DNA of 48,919 nucleotides from Chryseobacterium gleum. GTDB lineage: Bacteria > Bacteroidota > Bacteroidia > Flavobacteriales_D > Crocinitomicaceae. Location of the stretch: assembly GCA_945860065.1 (NCBI GenBank), contig CAMAPI010000011.1:1-48919 (forward strand). Direction: 5' to 3'. The notes beneath the pieces are model-generated. The model did not search any database, was not told the DNA's origin, and worked only from the letters and a program-made list of their open reading frames with translations. This document shows, piece after piece, positions 38,601 through 46,675 of the stretch. Within the stretch, counting starts at the first letter, position 1. Every line of letters begins with the position of its first letter. The position numbers and the translations under genes are program-made.

Positions 38601-40223
38601 CTCCTCCTTTGACTCTCGCATAGTTTGTGGGCGTAAATCGGAAAGTATTTTCAAGTTATCGTAGTCACTCTCTCCCGTACTCGCTTCCGCGTACGCGATT
38701 AATTTTGGGGAAACGCGTACTTTTTTTGCGTCGGAATCCAAAATCAACAAGCCATAGGAAGCCATGTCCACCAACAAGGGTTTTGCTTGGTCGATGGTCT
38801 TTTTCAAAGCGGAGGCCACTTCTCCTTCGCCTAAATCCATTTTATTGTTTTTCGCTACCAATGCAGCAATTTGGATGAAGGGATGTGCGCTTCCGATGCT
38901 TTGGAATTTTTGAAAAATGGCTGGATCGAAATAATTCATGGATTGAAAACTTGCCGTTTTTTGTTCTTGAGCCGTTCCAACTTCAAAGGTGTAATACGGA
39001 TCAGGCGTCCCAAACTTCCAGCTTAAGACCGGTGCATAAACATAGACCTGAAAGTAGGAATCGACAAAAGGCAAATACTCGAAGCCTTTTTTAATCGAAT
39101 TGATGCTAATTTCTTTGTTCTGTTCGTTTAAGGTGAAAAAACACGATTGAATAACGAGGGAATCCCCTGATTTGTAGTTCATTTTGGCCTTGGCGTTGCG
39201 CGCAATGACCTGCTGTGGATTCATTTCGAAATAAATCGAACTAATTTCAAATAAGGGAACATTTTTACGCTTAAAGATGATTTTTGCTGGTTTATCTGTC
39301 GTTCCTCGTCCAATAAAATCTGGACCTTCCAAGGTAAATCCACCGTCGTAGTCCATTTGATCGCGTAAATTGGGGATTTTCAAACGCTTTTCGTAGGAAT
39401 TAAATTGGGGCGACTTTTCTCCTTCGCCTAAGTCCAAGGTGCTTAAATCTTGTAATTTCCCGAGAATCGGCGTCGTAAAATAAGGCGTTGTTAATTCAAC
39501 CGTATCGACCTTCAACTTTGCCGTGGAAAAATCACATTTATATCCACGCAGGTTAGCGAAGGTTTCAGTCTTCTTGAATTTCACTTTTTCCCAGGTAACG
39601 ACACCTTTCGATCCTTGCCATTTGTTTTGGATGACATCAAAATACCCACTCGTACCATAAACGACAATGGAATCTTCCAATTTTCGATCCTCATCGTATT
39701 TCAAGCATTTCAAGTCAATCCCAGTCGCCCTTAACTTCAAGGTTTTCCCTTCTTCCCAAGCGACTTGTCCTTTGGCGTAGGTCCAACGGTATGTTGGCTC
39801 GCGGTAAAACGACTGATAACGGAAAAAGTTAGCGGAAAATTTAAGGAATTTCGTCAGGTTATCATCTGGATCCTTCGCAAAATCGTTGACGTAATTAAAC
39901 CATGGATTCACTAATTCACCAGGGAATTTATTTTCTACTTGATAGATACTCGCCATCATGTAGTGATAAATCTCCGGATAAAGGGGGATTTCCTTCTCTG
40001 CATATTTGTTGCAATTATCGACCAAGCGATGAAATTGTGTCTCATTCAGTAAGCTTCCTTTGATTTTCTGGGGAAGTTCTTCCTTCAGGAATGGAACAGC
40101 GGCTTCATCTAAGACTAACTTCTGCCATTCTTTGACGAATTTATCGCGTTCCTTGGGAAAGGTTTGTGCACGTGTTTGACTGATAAAAAGTATGGAAAGA
40201 AAAAGAGAAAGAAGGATTCTCAT
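35628..40223 (-). CDS. 1531-residue exported protein of unknown function
   Basis: It has a signal peptide (MRILLSLFLSILFISQTRAQ) and no other membrane helix. An alpha-helical start (20-130) precedes long beta-rich stretches with recurring short patterns such as GxGxLxF and two SYGENPL/KYGENPL repeats near 860 and 925. Segments such as AKAKMNYKSGDSLVIQS recall periplasmic beta-jellyroll proteins of the LptA/OstA kind, but the match is too weak to assign. The very long solvent-exposed beta-repeat character suggests a periplasmic or surface scaffold. It lies 3 bp after prmA and 3 bp before plsY. I do not recognise the family. Confidence 0.7.
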   Translation of the reverse strand: MRILLSLFLSILFISQTRAQTFPKERDKFVKEWQKLVLDEAAVPFLKEELPQKIKGSLLNETQFHRLVDNCNKYAEKEIPLYPEIYHYMMASIYQVENKFPGELVNPWFNYVNDFAKDPDDNLTKFLKFSANFFRYQSFYREPTYRWTYAKGQVAWEEGKTLKLRATGIDLKCLKYDEDRKLEDSIVVYGTSGYFDVIQNKWQGSKGVVTWEKVKFKKTETFANLRGYKCDFSTAKLKVDTVELTTPYFTTPILGKLQDLSTLDLGEGEKSPQFNSYEKRLKIPNLRDQMDYDGGFTLEGPDFIGRGTTDKPAKIIFKRKNVPLFEISSIYFEMNPQQVIARNAKAKMNYKSGDSLVIQSCFFTLNEQNKEISINSIKKGFEYLPFVDSYFQVYVYAPVLSWKFGTPDPYYTFEVGTAQEQKTASFQSMNYFDPAIFQKFQSIGSAHPFIQIAALVAKNNKMDLGEGEVASALKKTIDQAKPLLVDMASYGLLILDSDAKKVRVSPKLIAYAEASTGESDYDNLKILSDLRPQTMRESKEEIAADPNLKKMSVRMDQLNKSKRATIAYAVIQLDKNEMCLNQVDEVSLSQAQQTTIYPDSNYVTMYKNRDLSFRGWLVAGKMEFFTKFSKFDYEAFKINLLSTDEATLRVNPLRKEDGNERILMFSSFKNIKGELLIDDPEAKSGRKGNNANYPILKSIGESKVYYSSKEILKGAYDSTRFYYAVNAFELDSLDDFSEASLRFEGSLNSAGIFPKIPEPLKIMNDYSLGFVAQAPEEGYPFYETDTKYQNKIVLSNNGLQGTGTINFLESVSISKKLTFLPDSTIGLAIFDNKEIGIGVRYPVVHSEQALISYQPRKALMKVSSYGENPLIMFKDNVVMSGTLLLDKKGMSGKGILEFKEASLNSKEYNFTNEDILSENSSFSLRNRFSKYGENPLAIQSDEMKTNISFKTRKGEFTQNGTKRIMFPANHYYCQMDKFTWFMDGESLDFQKNKGGETSFESGADLSRNNFFSTDEKQDTLQFKSLSAKYDLKTQLILCNAVDYIQVGDARIFPDSSRVRIRKEAAMDSLKNAVIVANYITKYHTFKEAQIKISSRKYYEGIAKYPYYDRDSNLTNLPMSSIKFVNLTTTAQGEVKEKDRFKLSKEFDYYGSVIVRASNVGLFLNGSTRLNHTCQYDKSWMTFEDTVLATNIQIPINPTPKNAKGDRLAAGFLWRQTERMDSVRIYPSFLSKTEGSEDPSLFNSFGYLQYNHVLSEYQIATKNRLNKSDTLSNLLTLDVNSCKVIGFGDIELGINTGDVKIDLYGKIEFDQEKNKTRIAANARVSMPIAANVMENIAAKMKLEVGAKEVDMKKVSYGLKNTFVHWSNAKDAQEVFKDFDEDKLRKMPASMEQTFILSDIVLESYGTLKASVKKVDKGLISVNNQVGLVSINGTPILKQVEWHQFYVQSFSDELAPGFTWELSLLDDTKYFMNYTMAKRDGDLQIFTNDKTVNETILAIKPEKRKTKNFKFDVMDEVTAKNLLAKFRGYFLYK

Positions 40224-40226
40224 AGC

Positions 40227-41063
40227 TTATTTTTTAAAGAGTAAAACCGCCCAACCTTCACGTTCGTGTTGCGCTTGAAATTGAAGATTCAAATCCAATG
40301 CCAATTTTTTTAATTCATCGGTGTCCGAAACAAAAAATCCACTTAAAAACAAATGCGCTCCACTTTTCATGCGGTCCGCATAAGTGGAAATTTGAGCCGT
40401 CAATACATTTTTATTGATGTTTGCTAAAATGTAATCAAAAGGTTCTACTGGGATCACTTCCATTCCACCATGTACCGATTGAATGTACTGACATCCATTT
40501 CTTTGTGCGTTATCTGCACAATTCTCCGCGGACCATGCTTCGATATCAATCGCTACGGTATCTGTGGCACCTCGTTTTTCGGCTAAAATCGCCAAGACAC
40601 CTGTCCCACTGCCCATGTCCAACACACGTTTGCCCTTAAAATCCATTTCCATCATCGTTGCGCACATCAAATGCGTTGTTTGATGGTGTCCGGTTCCAAA
40701 GGACATTTTTGGTTCAATCATTATTTCGATTCCAGAAAACGCATCCAAGTGATGAAAAGGCGCGACGATGCGAATAAGGTCATCGATGAACACCGGTTCG
40801 AACTGCGCTTCCCATTGTGCATTCCAATTTTGTTGTGGAATTAAGTTCACTGCGAAAGACGAAACGACGTCCTGCTCCGATTGAAGGTCATTCAATAGTT
40901 TCTGCAGCGCCTCCCCGTTATATGAAGCTTCTTGAATGTATGCTTTTACTGCAGGCGCTTCTTCTTGAAAACTTTCGTAATCCAGATCAGCCAGGTACGC
41001 GACTAAGATATCGTTCCAACGATCAAAATCAGACAATTGAACGGTTAATTCGTAATAATTCAT
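40227..41063 (-). CDS. prmA: Ribosomal protein L11 methyltransferase
   Basis: A 278-residue protein with an N-terminal substrate-recognition domain (1-100) and a class I methyltransferase domain. Motifs are SFGTGHHQTT near 130, motif I VLDMGSGTGVLAILA near 154, and DYILANINKNVL (motif IV, NIxxN type) near 220. PrmA trimethylates L11 on several residues. ATG 41063 directly follows the tpiA stop codon. The neighbouring clpS-prmA-tpiA context is a compact housekeeping cluster. Confidence 0.92.
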   Translation of the reverse strand: MNYYELTVQLSDFDRWNDILVAYLADLDYESFQEEAPAVKAYIQEASYNGEALQKLLNDLQSEQDVVSSFAVNLIPQQNWNAQWEAQFEPVFIDDLIRIVAPFHHLDAFSGIEIMIEPKMSFGTGHHQTTHLMCATMMEMDFKGKRVLDMGSGTGVLAILAEKRGATDTVAIDIEAWSAENCADNAQRNGCQYIQSVHGGMEVIPVEPFDYILANINKNVLTAQISTYADRMKSGAHLFLSGFFVSDTDELKKLALDLNLQFQAQHEREGWAVLLFKK

Positions 41064-41804
41064 TTAAAAAGAGCTAGCTAATTCAAGAAAATCGAATGCA
41101 TTCAAGGATGCACCACCTATGAGTCCGCCATCTACATCTGGACAAGAAAAAATACCTTGGGCGTTGCCTTCATTGACACTACCACCATATAAAATGGAGA
41201 CATTCGCTCCTGTTTCACCAAATTTATCTGTTAAAATCGTACGAATGAACGCATGTACTTCGTTGATTTGATCCGTAGTAGCTGTTAGTCCAGTTCCAAT
41301 AGCCCATATTGGTTCGTAGGCAATAGTCATCAAAAAAACTTCTTGTGGATTCAATTGGAAAATTGAATTTTCTACTTGCTTTTGTACAAAGGACAAGTGA
41401 TTGCCCCCTTCTCTTGTTTCCAAGTTTTCCCCGCAACAAAAAATAAATGGAAATAAATGAGCACAGCACGCATCCACTTTTTCTTTTAGAAAGGAATCAG
41501 ACTCTTGGAAATACGTTCTTCGTTCACTGTGTCCAATGAGAACGGATTGTGCGCCCACACTTTTGAGTTGTGGTATGGCAATTTCCCCTGTAAATGCGCC
41601 AAAATCAGCAGGATGTACATTTTGAGCACCCACATGCATATCTTCATCTTCGGACAAATGCTGAATGAACACATTTGGTGCGTACAAGCGAAATTCAACA
41701 AGTTGTTGGTCAGAAACACCTGATTTAAATTGTGTTATCCATTCTTGAGCTTCGGTTGCCGACAAATTCATTTTCCAATTTGCCGCAAGAATTTTTTTTC
41801 TCAT
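41064..41804 (-). CDS. tpiA: Triosephosphate isomerase
   Basis: A 246-residue TIM barrel with all catalytic residues: Lys11 (AANWKMN), His92 (IGHSERR) and Glu164 (AYEPIWAIGTG), plus the phosphate-binding loops ending LYGGSVN and GGLIGGASL. It interconverts dihydroxyacetone phosphate and glyceraldehyde-3-phosphate in glycolysis and gluconeogenesis. Length is typical. The gene lies between the DoxX-thioredoxin gene and prmA, an order I associate with Bacteroidota. Confidence 0.97.
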   Translation of the reverse strand: MRKKILAANWKMNLSATEAQEWITQFKSGVSDQQLVEFRLYAPNVFIQHLSEDEDMHVGAQNVHPADFGAFTGEIAIPQLKSVGAQSVLIGHSERRTYFQESDSFLKEKVDACCAHLFPFIFCCGENLETREGGNHLSFVQKQVENSIFQLNPQEVFLMTIAYEPIWAIGTGLTATTDQINEVHAFIRTILTDKFGETGANVSILYGGSVNEGNAQGIFSCPDVDGGLIGGASLNAFDFLELASSF

Positions 41805-41864
41805 GGTCGAAAATAGTCATTATTAGCGAAATCCGACGGAAAAAATAGGAAAAACGGATTGGAA

Positions 41865-42938
41865 TTACTTCTTTGTTTTCTGCAATTGAAGTTTGAGGTC
41901 TGACTTGCTAAACTGATTTGGACCTTCAGTTCCCTCATAGAATTTCATCGGGTTACCATTCCATAAATAACAGACACCTGGAACGTTTTTCTCATTACCA
42001 ATGGCATTCCAAAACTCGATGATTTCGATCACTTTGTATGGATAATTCGCACCTGCAAATTTGAAGAAGTTTGGAATTTCCTCGGGCGCTTCATCCATGA
42101 ATAAAATCTGGATTTCCGGAAAACCTGGATTTGCTTTGCGCATTTCCGTTAATTCCTTCGCAGTTGCTTGACAATGTTCACAAGATGGAGCGAAAAAGCA
42201 AAGGATTTTCTTTCCCTGATCGATATTCGCGTAATACTTCGCAAATCCTGATTTCTTTTGTTTCGGTCCAAGTGGTATTTCCGGTGTTTTCACTGTGTCT
42301 GTTGGATTCGCAATCGCTGTAGCCGTTGGGACTGGCGTCTGAGCTGGATCTACTAGAATACTTGTCGTATCAGCATCTGTCATTGGACTCTCAATTACAT
42401 CTACTGGTTTTTTGAAAGTAGGAATCAGCATAAACATTGCTAGGATGCACGCAGTAATAATATTTGTCATGGCTAAGAAATTTGATTTTTTAGGTAGAAC
42501 TTCATCGTGTTTCCACAACAGCAATGCAAGTAATCCGATTGATAATACGTTTTTCATTAAGGCTTGAAGGGGAGTCATCGGCAATAAGCTTCCAAAACAG
42601 CCACAGTTCCCCACATTTCCTTTCGTTGCTATTTCAATGGATAAATGCACACAAAAAACGGCAAGCATTAATATGATGGCTGGAATCACCCATTTTTTCA
42701 AGTTAAATGGAAACAACAGTAAAATGCCGAGTGAAAATTCGATTCCAATTAAGGTACGGGAAAAGTATTTCGCCAATAATTCAGAAAATCCCATGGGATA
42801 CAACTGTTGAACTTCGAAGGTCGAAATCGTTCCATACATCGATGGGTCTGGAAATACCTTTCCAATAGCGGAGATAAGGAATAGTCCTGCGACTATGCCG
42901 CGAATGGACCAAGAACTGATGTGAAGCGAATCTTTCAT
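41865..42938 (-). CDS. BT_3928-type DoxX/MauE membrane protein with thioredoxin-like domain
   Basis: A 357-residue protein. The membrane part (about 12-172) has four or five hydrophobic helices and a NCGCFG motif (Cys112, Cys114) as in MauE/DoxX-like proteins. A Pro/Thr-rich linker (about 180-228) leads to a thioredoxin-like domain with FFAPSCEHC (Cys253-x2-Cys256). The combination suggests electron transfer across the membrane to a periplasmic disulphide reductase module, though this is inferred from architecture. The C-terminal domain is extracytoplasmic if the helix count is odd. It lies 60 bp upstream of tpiA and 68 bp after DUF1599. Confidence 0.85.
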   Translation of the reverse strand: MKDSLHISSWSIRGIVAGLFLISAIGKVFPDPSMYGTISTFEVQQLYPMGFSELLAKYFSRTLIGIEFSLGILLLFPFNLKKWVIPAIILMLAVFCVHLSIEIATKGNVGNCGCFGSLLPMTPLQALMKNVLSIGLLALLLWKHDEVLPKKSNFLAMTNIITACILAMFMLIPTFKKPVDVIESPMTDADTTSILVDPAQTPVPTATAIANPTDTVKTPEIPLGPKQKKSGFAKYYANIDQGKKILCFFAPSCEHCQATAKELTEMRKANPGFPEIQILFMDEAPEEIPNFFKFAGANYPYKVIEIIEFWNAIGNEKNVPGVCYLWNGNPMKFYEGTEGPNQFSKSDLKLQLQKTKK

Positions 42939-43006
42939 AGCAAAGGTTTAGGTAAATGTAAGAGAAGATTTTATCTGAATGATGGATTTAACAGCCTCTT
43001 AACAAA

Positions 43007-43540
43007 CTACTGTAGGTGAATCAACGCAAAGACACTGTAATTCAACATATCGAAATAGTTTCCTTCAATTCCCTCAGAAACCAGTGTTAGTCCTTCGTTA
43101 TCTTCGATTTGCTTTATGCGCAAAACTTTGGTGAGGATTAAATCCGTCAAGGAACTGACGCGCATATCACGCCAAGCTTCGCCGTAATCATGGTTTTTTT
43201 TCTCCATCAATTCGAATGCTTCCTTTTCAATCACTTTATAGGCAACAAATGCCTCTTCAATCGACATGTCGTCATCGATTTTCACTTCATGTCGCACTTG
43301 AATAATCGCCATGATGCAATAATTGACAATGGCCATGAAAGCATCCTCAAACGATTCTCCAACTTTATTCTCTCCGGTTTCTTGAATCGTGCGAATGCGT
43401 TGTGCTTTGATGAATATTTGATCCGTAAGTGAGCTAGGACGCAGAATTCGCCAAGAAGGTCCATAGTCGAGTGATTTTTTTTCAAAGATCTCTCGGCAAA
43501 CATTCATTACATTTGTGTATTCAAGTGTAGTTTTTTCCAT
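43007..43540 (-). CDS. DUF1599 protein with internal duplication
   Basis: A 177-residue soluble protein made of two related halves of about 75 residues. Residues 8-55 (FEKKSLDYGPSWRILRPSSL) and 100-150 (MEKKNHDYGEAWRDMRVSSL) share the DYGxxWRxxRxSSLTD pattern. As I recall, DUF1599 has been discussed as a nucleotide-modification-associated domain in phage contexts; here it is a chromosomal Bacteroidota gene next to the DoxX-tpiA cluster and of unknown role. The ATG at 43540 is only 9 bp from the folP ATG on the other strand. Confidence 0.8.
   Translation of the reverse strand: MEKTTLEYTNVMNVCREIFEKKSLDYGPSWRILRPSSLTDQIFIKAQRIRTIQETGENKVGESFEDAFMAIVNYCIMAIIQVRHEVKIDDDMSIEEAFVAYKVIEKEAFELMEKKNHDYGEAWRDMRVSSLTDLILTKVLRIKQIEDNEGLTLVSEGIEGNYFDMLNYSVFALIHLQ
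43508..43515 (+). promoter_or_regulatory. Candidate -7 box for folP inside DUF1599
   Basis: TACATTTG matches TAnnTTTG exactly, 34 bp upstream of the folP ATG and inside the first codons of the divergent DUF1599 gene. This is consistent with the lack of intergenic space. Confidence 0.4.
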
Positions 43541-43549
43541 GTATTCAGT

Positions 43550-44401
43550 ATGACATCAAACACTTCTTTTCGCATCAGTCGCTTTATTCGCATAAAAGGA
43601 CAACTGCACGATTTCAGCAGCCCAAAGATAATGGGAATTCTGAATATGACACCAGATTCCTTCTATGAAAAAAGTCGAATGTCGCATGATAAGGACTTGA
43701 TTTCAACAGTGGAGAACATGATTAAAGCAGGTGCAGACATCATCGACATCGGCGCAAGCAGTACACGTCCAGGAGCCGAAACACCAAGTGCTGAAGAAGA
43801 ATTAGTTCGTCTGATGGAAGTGATTCCTTTCATTCGCAAGCAATTCCCAGATGTGCTCATGTCCATTGATACCTTTTATGCTGAGGTGGCTGAATTTGCT
43901 TTGTCTAATGGCGTAGATATCGTCAATGACATTTCTGGTGGACAATTCGATCCACTGTTGTGGTCAACTGTTGCTAAGCACGAAGCACCGTACATTCTTA
44001 CGTATCACCGTGGAGGTCAATCGAATTCGAGTAATTCATTTGTGGGAGATAACTTAATGTTAGATGTCCTCCGTTATTTTGCAGAAAAAATTTCCCATTT
44101 GGAAAAAATGGGAATCCTCAATATCATCCTCGATCCTGGATTTGGATTTGGGAAATCCCTCGAAGAAAATTACCAGCTGATTCGTTCTTTCGACATGCTG
44201 CACATCTTCGAAAAACCCATATTGGTGGGGATTTCTAGAAAATCCATGATCCGTGAGTTACTTGCTGTTGATACGGAACATGCATTAAATGGAACCAGTA
44301 TTTTAAACACCCTTTTGTATGCAAAAAACGCCCATGTTTTTCGAGTTCACGATGTCCAAGAAATGAATGAAGTACGCACGTTGATGCAGGCAAGTCGGTA
44401 A
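43550..44401 (+). CDS. folP: Dihydropteroate synthase
   Basis: A 283-residue TIM barrel with KIMGILNMTPDSF (family signature 1, about 26-38), DIIDIGASSTRPGA (about 63-76), the Asp in SIDTFY, DISGG, the LDPGFGFGKS loop near 205 and a C-terminal RVHDV. It condenses p-aminobenzoate with dihydropterin pyrophosphate and is the sulphonamide target. Residues upstream of the barrel (RFIRIKGQLHDFSSPK) match the usual N-terminus, so ATG 43550 is favoured over the internal Met. Confidence 0.95.
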   Translation: MTSNTSFRISRFIRIKGQLHDFSSPKIMGILNMTPDSFYEKSRMSHDKDLISTVENMIKAGADIIDIGASSTRPGAETPSAEEELVRLMEVIPFIRKQFPDVLMSIDTFYAEVAEFALSNGVDIVNDISGGQFDPLLWSTVAKHEAPYILTYHRGGQSNSSNSFVGDNLMLDVLRYFAEKISHLEKMGILNIILDPGFGFGKSLEENYQLIRSFDMLHIFEKPILVGISRKSMIRELLAVDTEHALNGTSILNTLLYAKNAHVFRVHDVQEMNEVRTLMQASR

Positions 44402-44429
44402 ATCTTTATGATATTGAAACTTTTTTGCT

Positions 44430-44437
44430 TACTTTCG
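44430..44437 (+). promoter_or_regulatory. Weak -7 box for the gliding-CTD protein and porP/sprF
   Basis: TACTTTCG differs from TAnnTTTG at one base and lies 27 bp upstream of the ATG at 44465. No -33 element is clear. Confidence 0.25.
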
Positions 44438-44464
44438 TATTACGAATAAACTAGTTCAAGCTAT

Positions 44465-45421
44465 ATGAAATCAATTTTCCTCATTGTATTACTTTGCTTT
44501 ACGCAATTGATCTTTGCTCAAGCACCAAGTGCAAACTTCACCATTTCAGATGAAGATTTAATCCTTTGTGAAGGCGACTGTATCTATGTAACCAATAATT
44601 CCACAGGTGGTGACTTAACGTACTTATGGTCTTTCCAAGGAGCTACACCTGCGACATTTATTGGTCAAAATCCAGGTCCGATATGTTTTCCAATCACAAG
44701 TGGGTCAACGCCTTACGCGATCACATTGGTTGTAACAAATCCACAAGGAGTAACGAGCACATTGTCACAATTCGTTATCGTAAACACCACGCCATCATTG
44801 AATTTAACACTTTCGGACACCACAGCGGGTGCATATGTTGAAATCAACGATACGACGATTAACATGTATCAAAACGCATACTTGTTTGCTGAAGGAACTC
44901 CAGCAGGAGGAAATATGTACTGGTATCCAAGTGGAGTAACTTCTGATAGTATTTTAGGTTGTGCACCATGTATTGCTGGTGACTCACTGACTGTCAATCC
45001 ATTTTTCACAACAAATTATGTCGTAACATACAGTTTAAACGGGTGCTCTGTTTCTGATACCGTGCTAGTAACGGTGAATTTTGCAGCACAAGTTTTAATT
45101 GTACTTCCGAACTCTTTCTCGCCAAATGGTGATGGAGAAAATGATTTCTTCCGTGTGTTGACGAATGTAGATAAAGATCAAAACTTCAGCAACAATGCCA
45201 ACAACGGTTTCGAAGAAGGTGGAGCGATTGCTGAAATCGACATGCGCATTTTCAACCGTTATGGGCAAATGGTTTTTAGGACCACGAATCCGAGCGAAGG
45301 TTGGGATGGAACATTTAAAGGAAAACCTTTGAATCCAGCAACTTATACTTATATTATGAACTTCCGTACCATTGATGGTCGCTCAGGTGATCGTTCTGGA
45401 AACGTTACTTTATTTAGATAA
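44465..45421 (+). CDS. Secreted PKD-domain protein with gliding-motility-type (type B) T9SS C-terminal domain
   Basis: At 318 residues it has a signal peptide (KSIFLIVLLCFTQLIFAQ), then a PKD-like domain (about 20-115, ANFTISDEDLILCEGDCIYV and TYLWSFQGA) and a second beta domain with Cys pairs. The C-terminal 90 residues are the gliding-motility-associated CTD: LPNSFSPNGDGENDFFRV, then MRIFNRYGQMVFRT, GWDGTFKGKPL and TYTYIMNF. This CTD type directs export through the type IX system and usually needs a matching PorP/SprF protein, which follows after 5 bp. It is probably a surface or secreted adhesion-like protein; the ligand is unknown. Confidence 0.88.
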   Translation: MKSIFLIVLLCFTQLIFAQAPSANFTISDEDLILCEGDCIYVTNNSTGGDLTYLWSFQGATPATFIGQNPGPICFPITSGSTPYAITLVVTNPQGVTSTLSQFVIVNTTPSLNLTLSDTTAGAYVEINDTTINMYQNAYLFAEGTPAGGNMYWYPSGVTSDSILGCAPCIAGDSLTVNPFFTTNYVVTYSLNGCSVSDTVLVTVNFAAQVLIVLPNSFSPNGDGENDFFRVLTNVDKDQNFSNNANNGFEEGGAIAEIDMRIFNRYGQMVFRTTNPSEGWDGTFKGKPLNPATYTYIMNFRTIDGRSGDRSGNVTLFR

Positions 45422-45426
45422 TACCT

Positions 45427-46443
45427 ATGAAAAAAATAATCCTTTTTTCGGCAACAGTTTTGTGCTTTTTGCAAGCAAAAGCTCAACAAGATAAAAACAT
45501 CAGCGCTTGGTACCAATCGCAGGTTTTGTATAATCCAGCAGCAGTAGCTACGGGAGCTGAAGACTATAGCATCTTTACCAATTACCGTTCACAATGGTTA
45601 ACCGTTCCAGAAGCTGGAATGCGCACCAACACCCTGAATGCTGAATTTAAAATCCGCGATGGCGCGATGAGTAGAAACAGCTTTGGCGTTGGAATCTCTG
45701 CGGTGAATGACCAAACGGGGGACGCGAGTTTAATGACCACTAGTGTGTCCATTCCCTTTAACTATACGATTGCTTTAGATCGCAACAATAAATTCTCTGT
45801 TGGACTTACACCAGGTTTTTATCAACAAAGTGTGAATCGTGCTAGTCAAACGTGGGAAAATGAATGGAACGGACTAAGTTTCTTCTCCACGCCAAGTAGT
45901 ACAGAGTTGAGTTTAAATAGTTCATACGCTACCATTGATTTAGGAACTGGTTTATACTACCAACATGCTACAAGAAACAAATCTTCGTTCTATGCGGGAT
46001 ACGCTTTAAATCACTTGACACGTCAAAAAATTGCGTTTTCATTCGGTGGAGACAAAATGTACATGAACATGGTAGTTCAAGCAGGAGCAGATTTAACGAC
46101 GAAACGTCGTGACTTCCGCGTTCAACCGAGCATGATTTACTTCCGTACTGGACCTTCATACAACTTGACAGCAGGAGTTTCGTTTGAACACACCATCAAG
46201 GAAGGATCTGAAATTACAAATATCAACAAATCGAACAGTGTGACTTATGGTGTTTACTACCGTCACAACGATGCAGTGGTAGCGACATTTGGAATGAAAA
46301 TCAAAGCCATTAAATTTGGAGTAGCATTTGATGCGAATTACTCCAAATTGAGTCAAGCAACTAGCAGCGTAGGAGCGGTAGAAGTTTACTTCAAGTCCCT
46401 ACTCTACTACAAGAAAATGAACCACAGAGGAAAATTGAGATAA
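45427..46443 (+). CDS. PorP/SprF family type IX secretion membrane protein
   Basis: A 338-residue outer-membrane beta-barrel-like protein. A signal peptide (KKIILFSATVLCFLQAKAQ) is followed by the family opening ISAWYQSQVLYNPAAVATGAEDYSIFTNYRSQW. Alternating amphipathic strands with many aromatic ends follow. PorP/SprF proteins assist secretion or surface attachment of proteins carrying type B CTDs, such as the one encoded immediately upstream, so the pair is best read as one functional unit. A clear terminator follows. Confidence 0.93.
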   Translation: MKKIILFSATVLCFLQAKAQQDKNISAWYQSQVLYNPAAVATGAEDYSIFTNYRSQWLTVPEAGMRTNTLNAEFKIRDGAMSRNSFGVGISAVNDQTGDASLMTTSVSIPFNYTIALDRNNKFSVGLTPGFYQQSVNRASQTWENEWNGLSFFSTPSSTELSLNSSYATIDLGTGLYYQHATRNKSSFYAGYALNHLTRQKIAFSFGGDKMYMNMVVQAGADLTTKRRDFRVQPSMIYFRTGPSYNLTAGVSFEHTIKEGSEITNINKSNSVTYGVYYRHNDAVVATFGMKIKAIKFGVAFDANYSKLSQATSSVGAVEVYFKSLLYYKKMNHRGKLR

Positions 46444-46460
46444 GCAAAATCTCACATACT

Positions 46461-46494
46461 AAAAGTCCCAACAGCAACGTCGGGACTTTTTTTT
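46461..46494 (+). terminator. Intrinsic terminator after porP/sprF
   Basis: Stem AAAAGTCCC / GGGACTTTT with a 12-nt loop is followed by a T-run, 18 bp after the porP/sprF stop codon. Confidence 0.85.
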
Positions 46495-46663
46495 ATCTCA
46501 GAAATTCCATTTACTCTTTGCATCTATCATGATTAATTAATTGTTACTTTTTTTCACTCGATACAACTTTTATTAAATAAATTTTATATTTACATAAGTA
46601 TCTGAATACCAAGGAAAAGAAAAGCAACGATCTTAGATTAGGTATAAATTACGCGCATATCCT

Positions 46664-46675
46664 AACAAGCTTGTT
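46664..46675. promoter_or_regulatory. Perfect 12-bp palindrome upstream of the FISUMP gene
   Basis: AACAAGCTTGTT lies 28 bp before the ATG at 46704. The outer AGCAAC (46623-46628) and GTTGCT (46673-46678) also form a wider inverted repeat. It is a candidate operator; nothing shows its regulator. The rest of 46495-46663 shows no gene. Confidence 0.3.
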
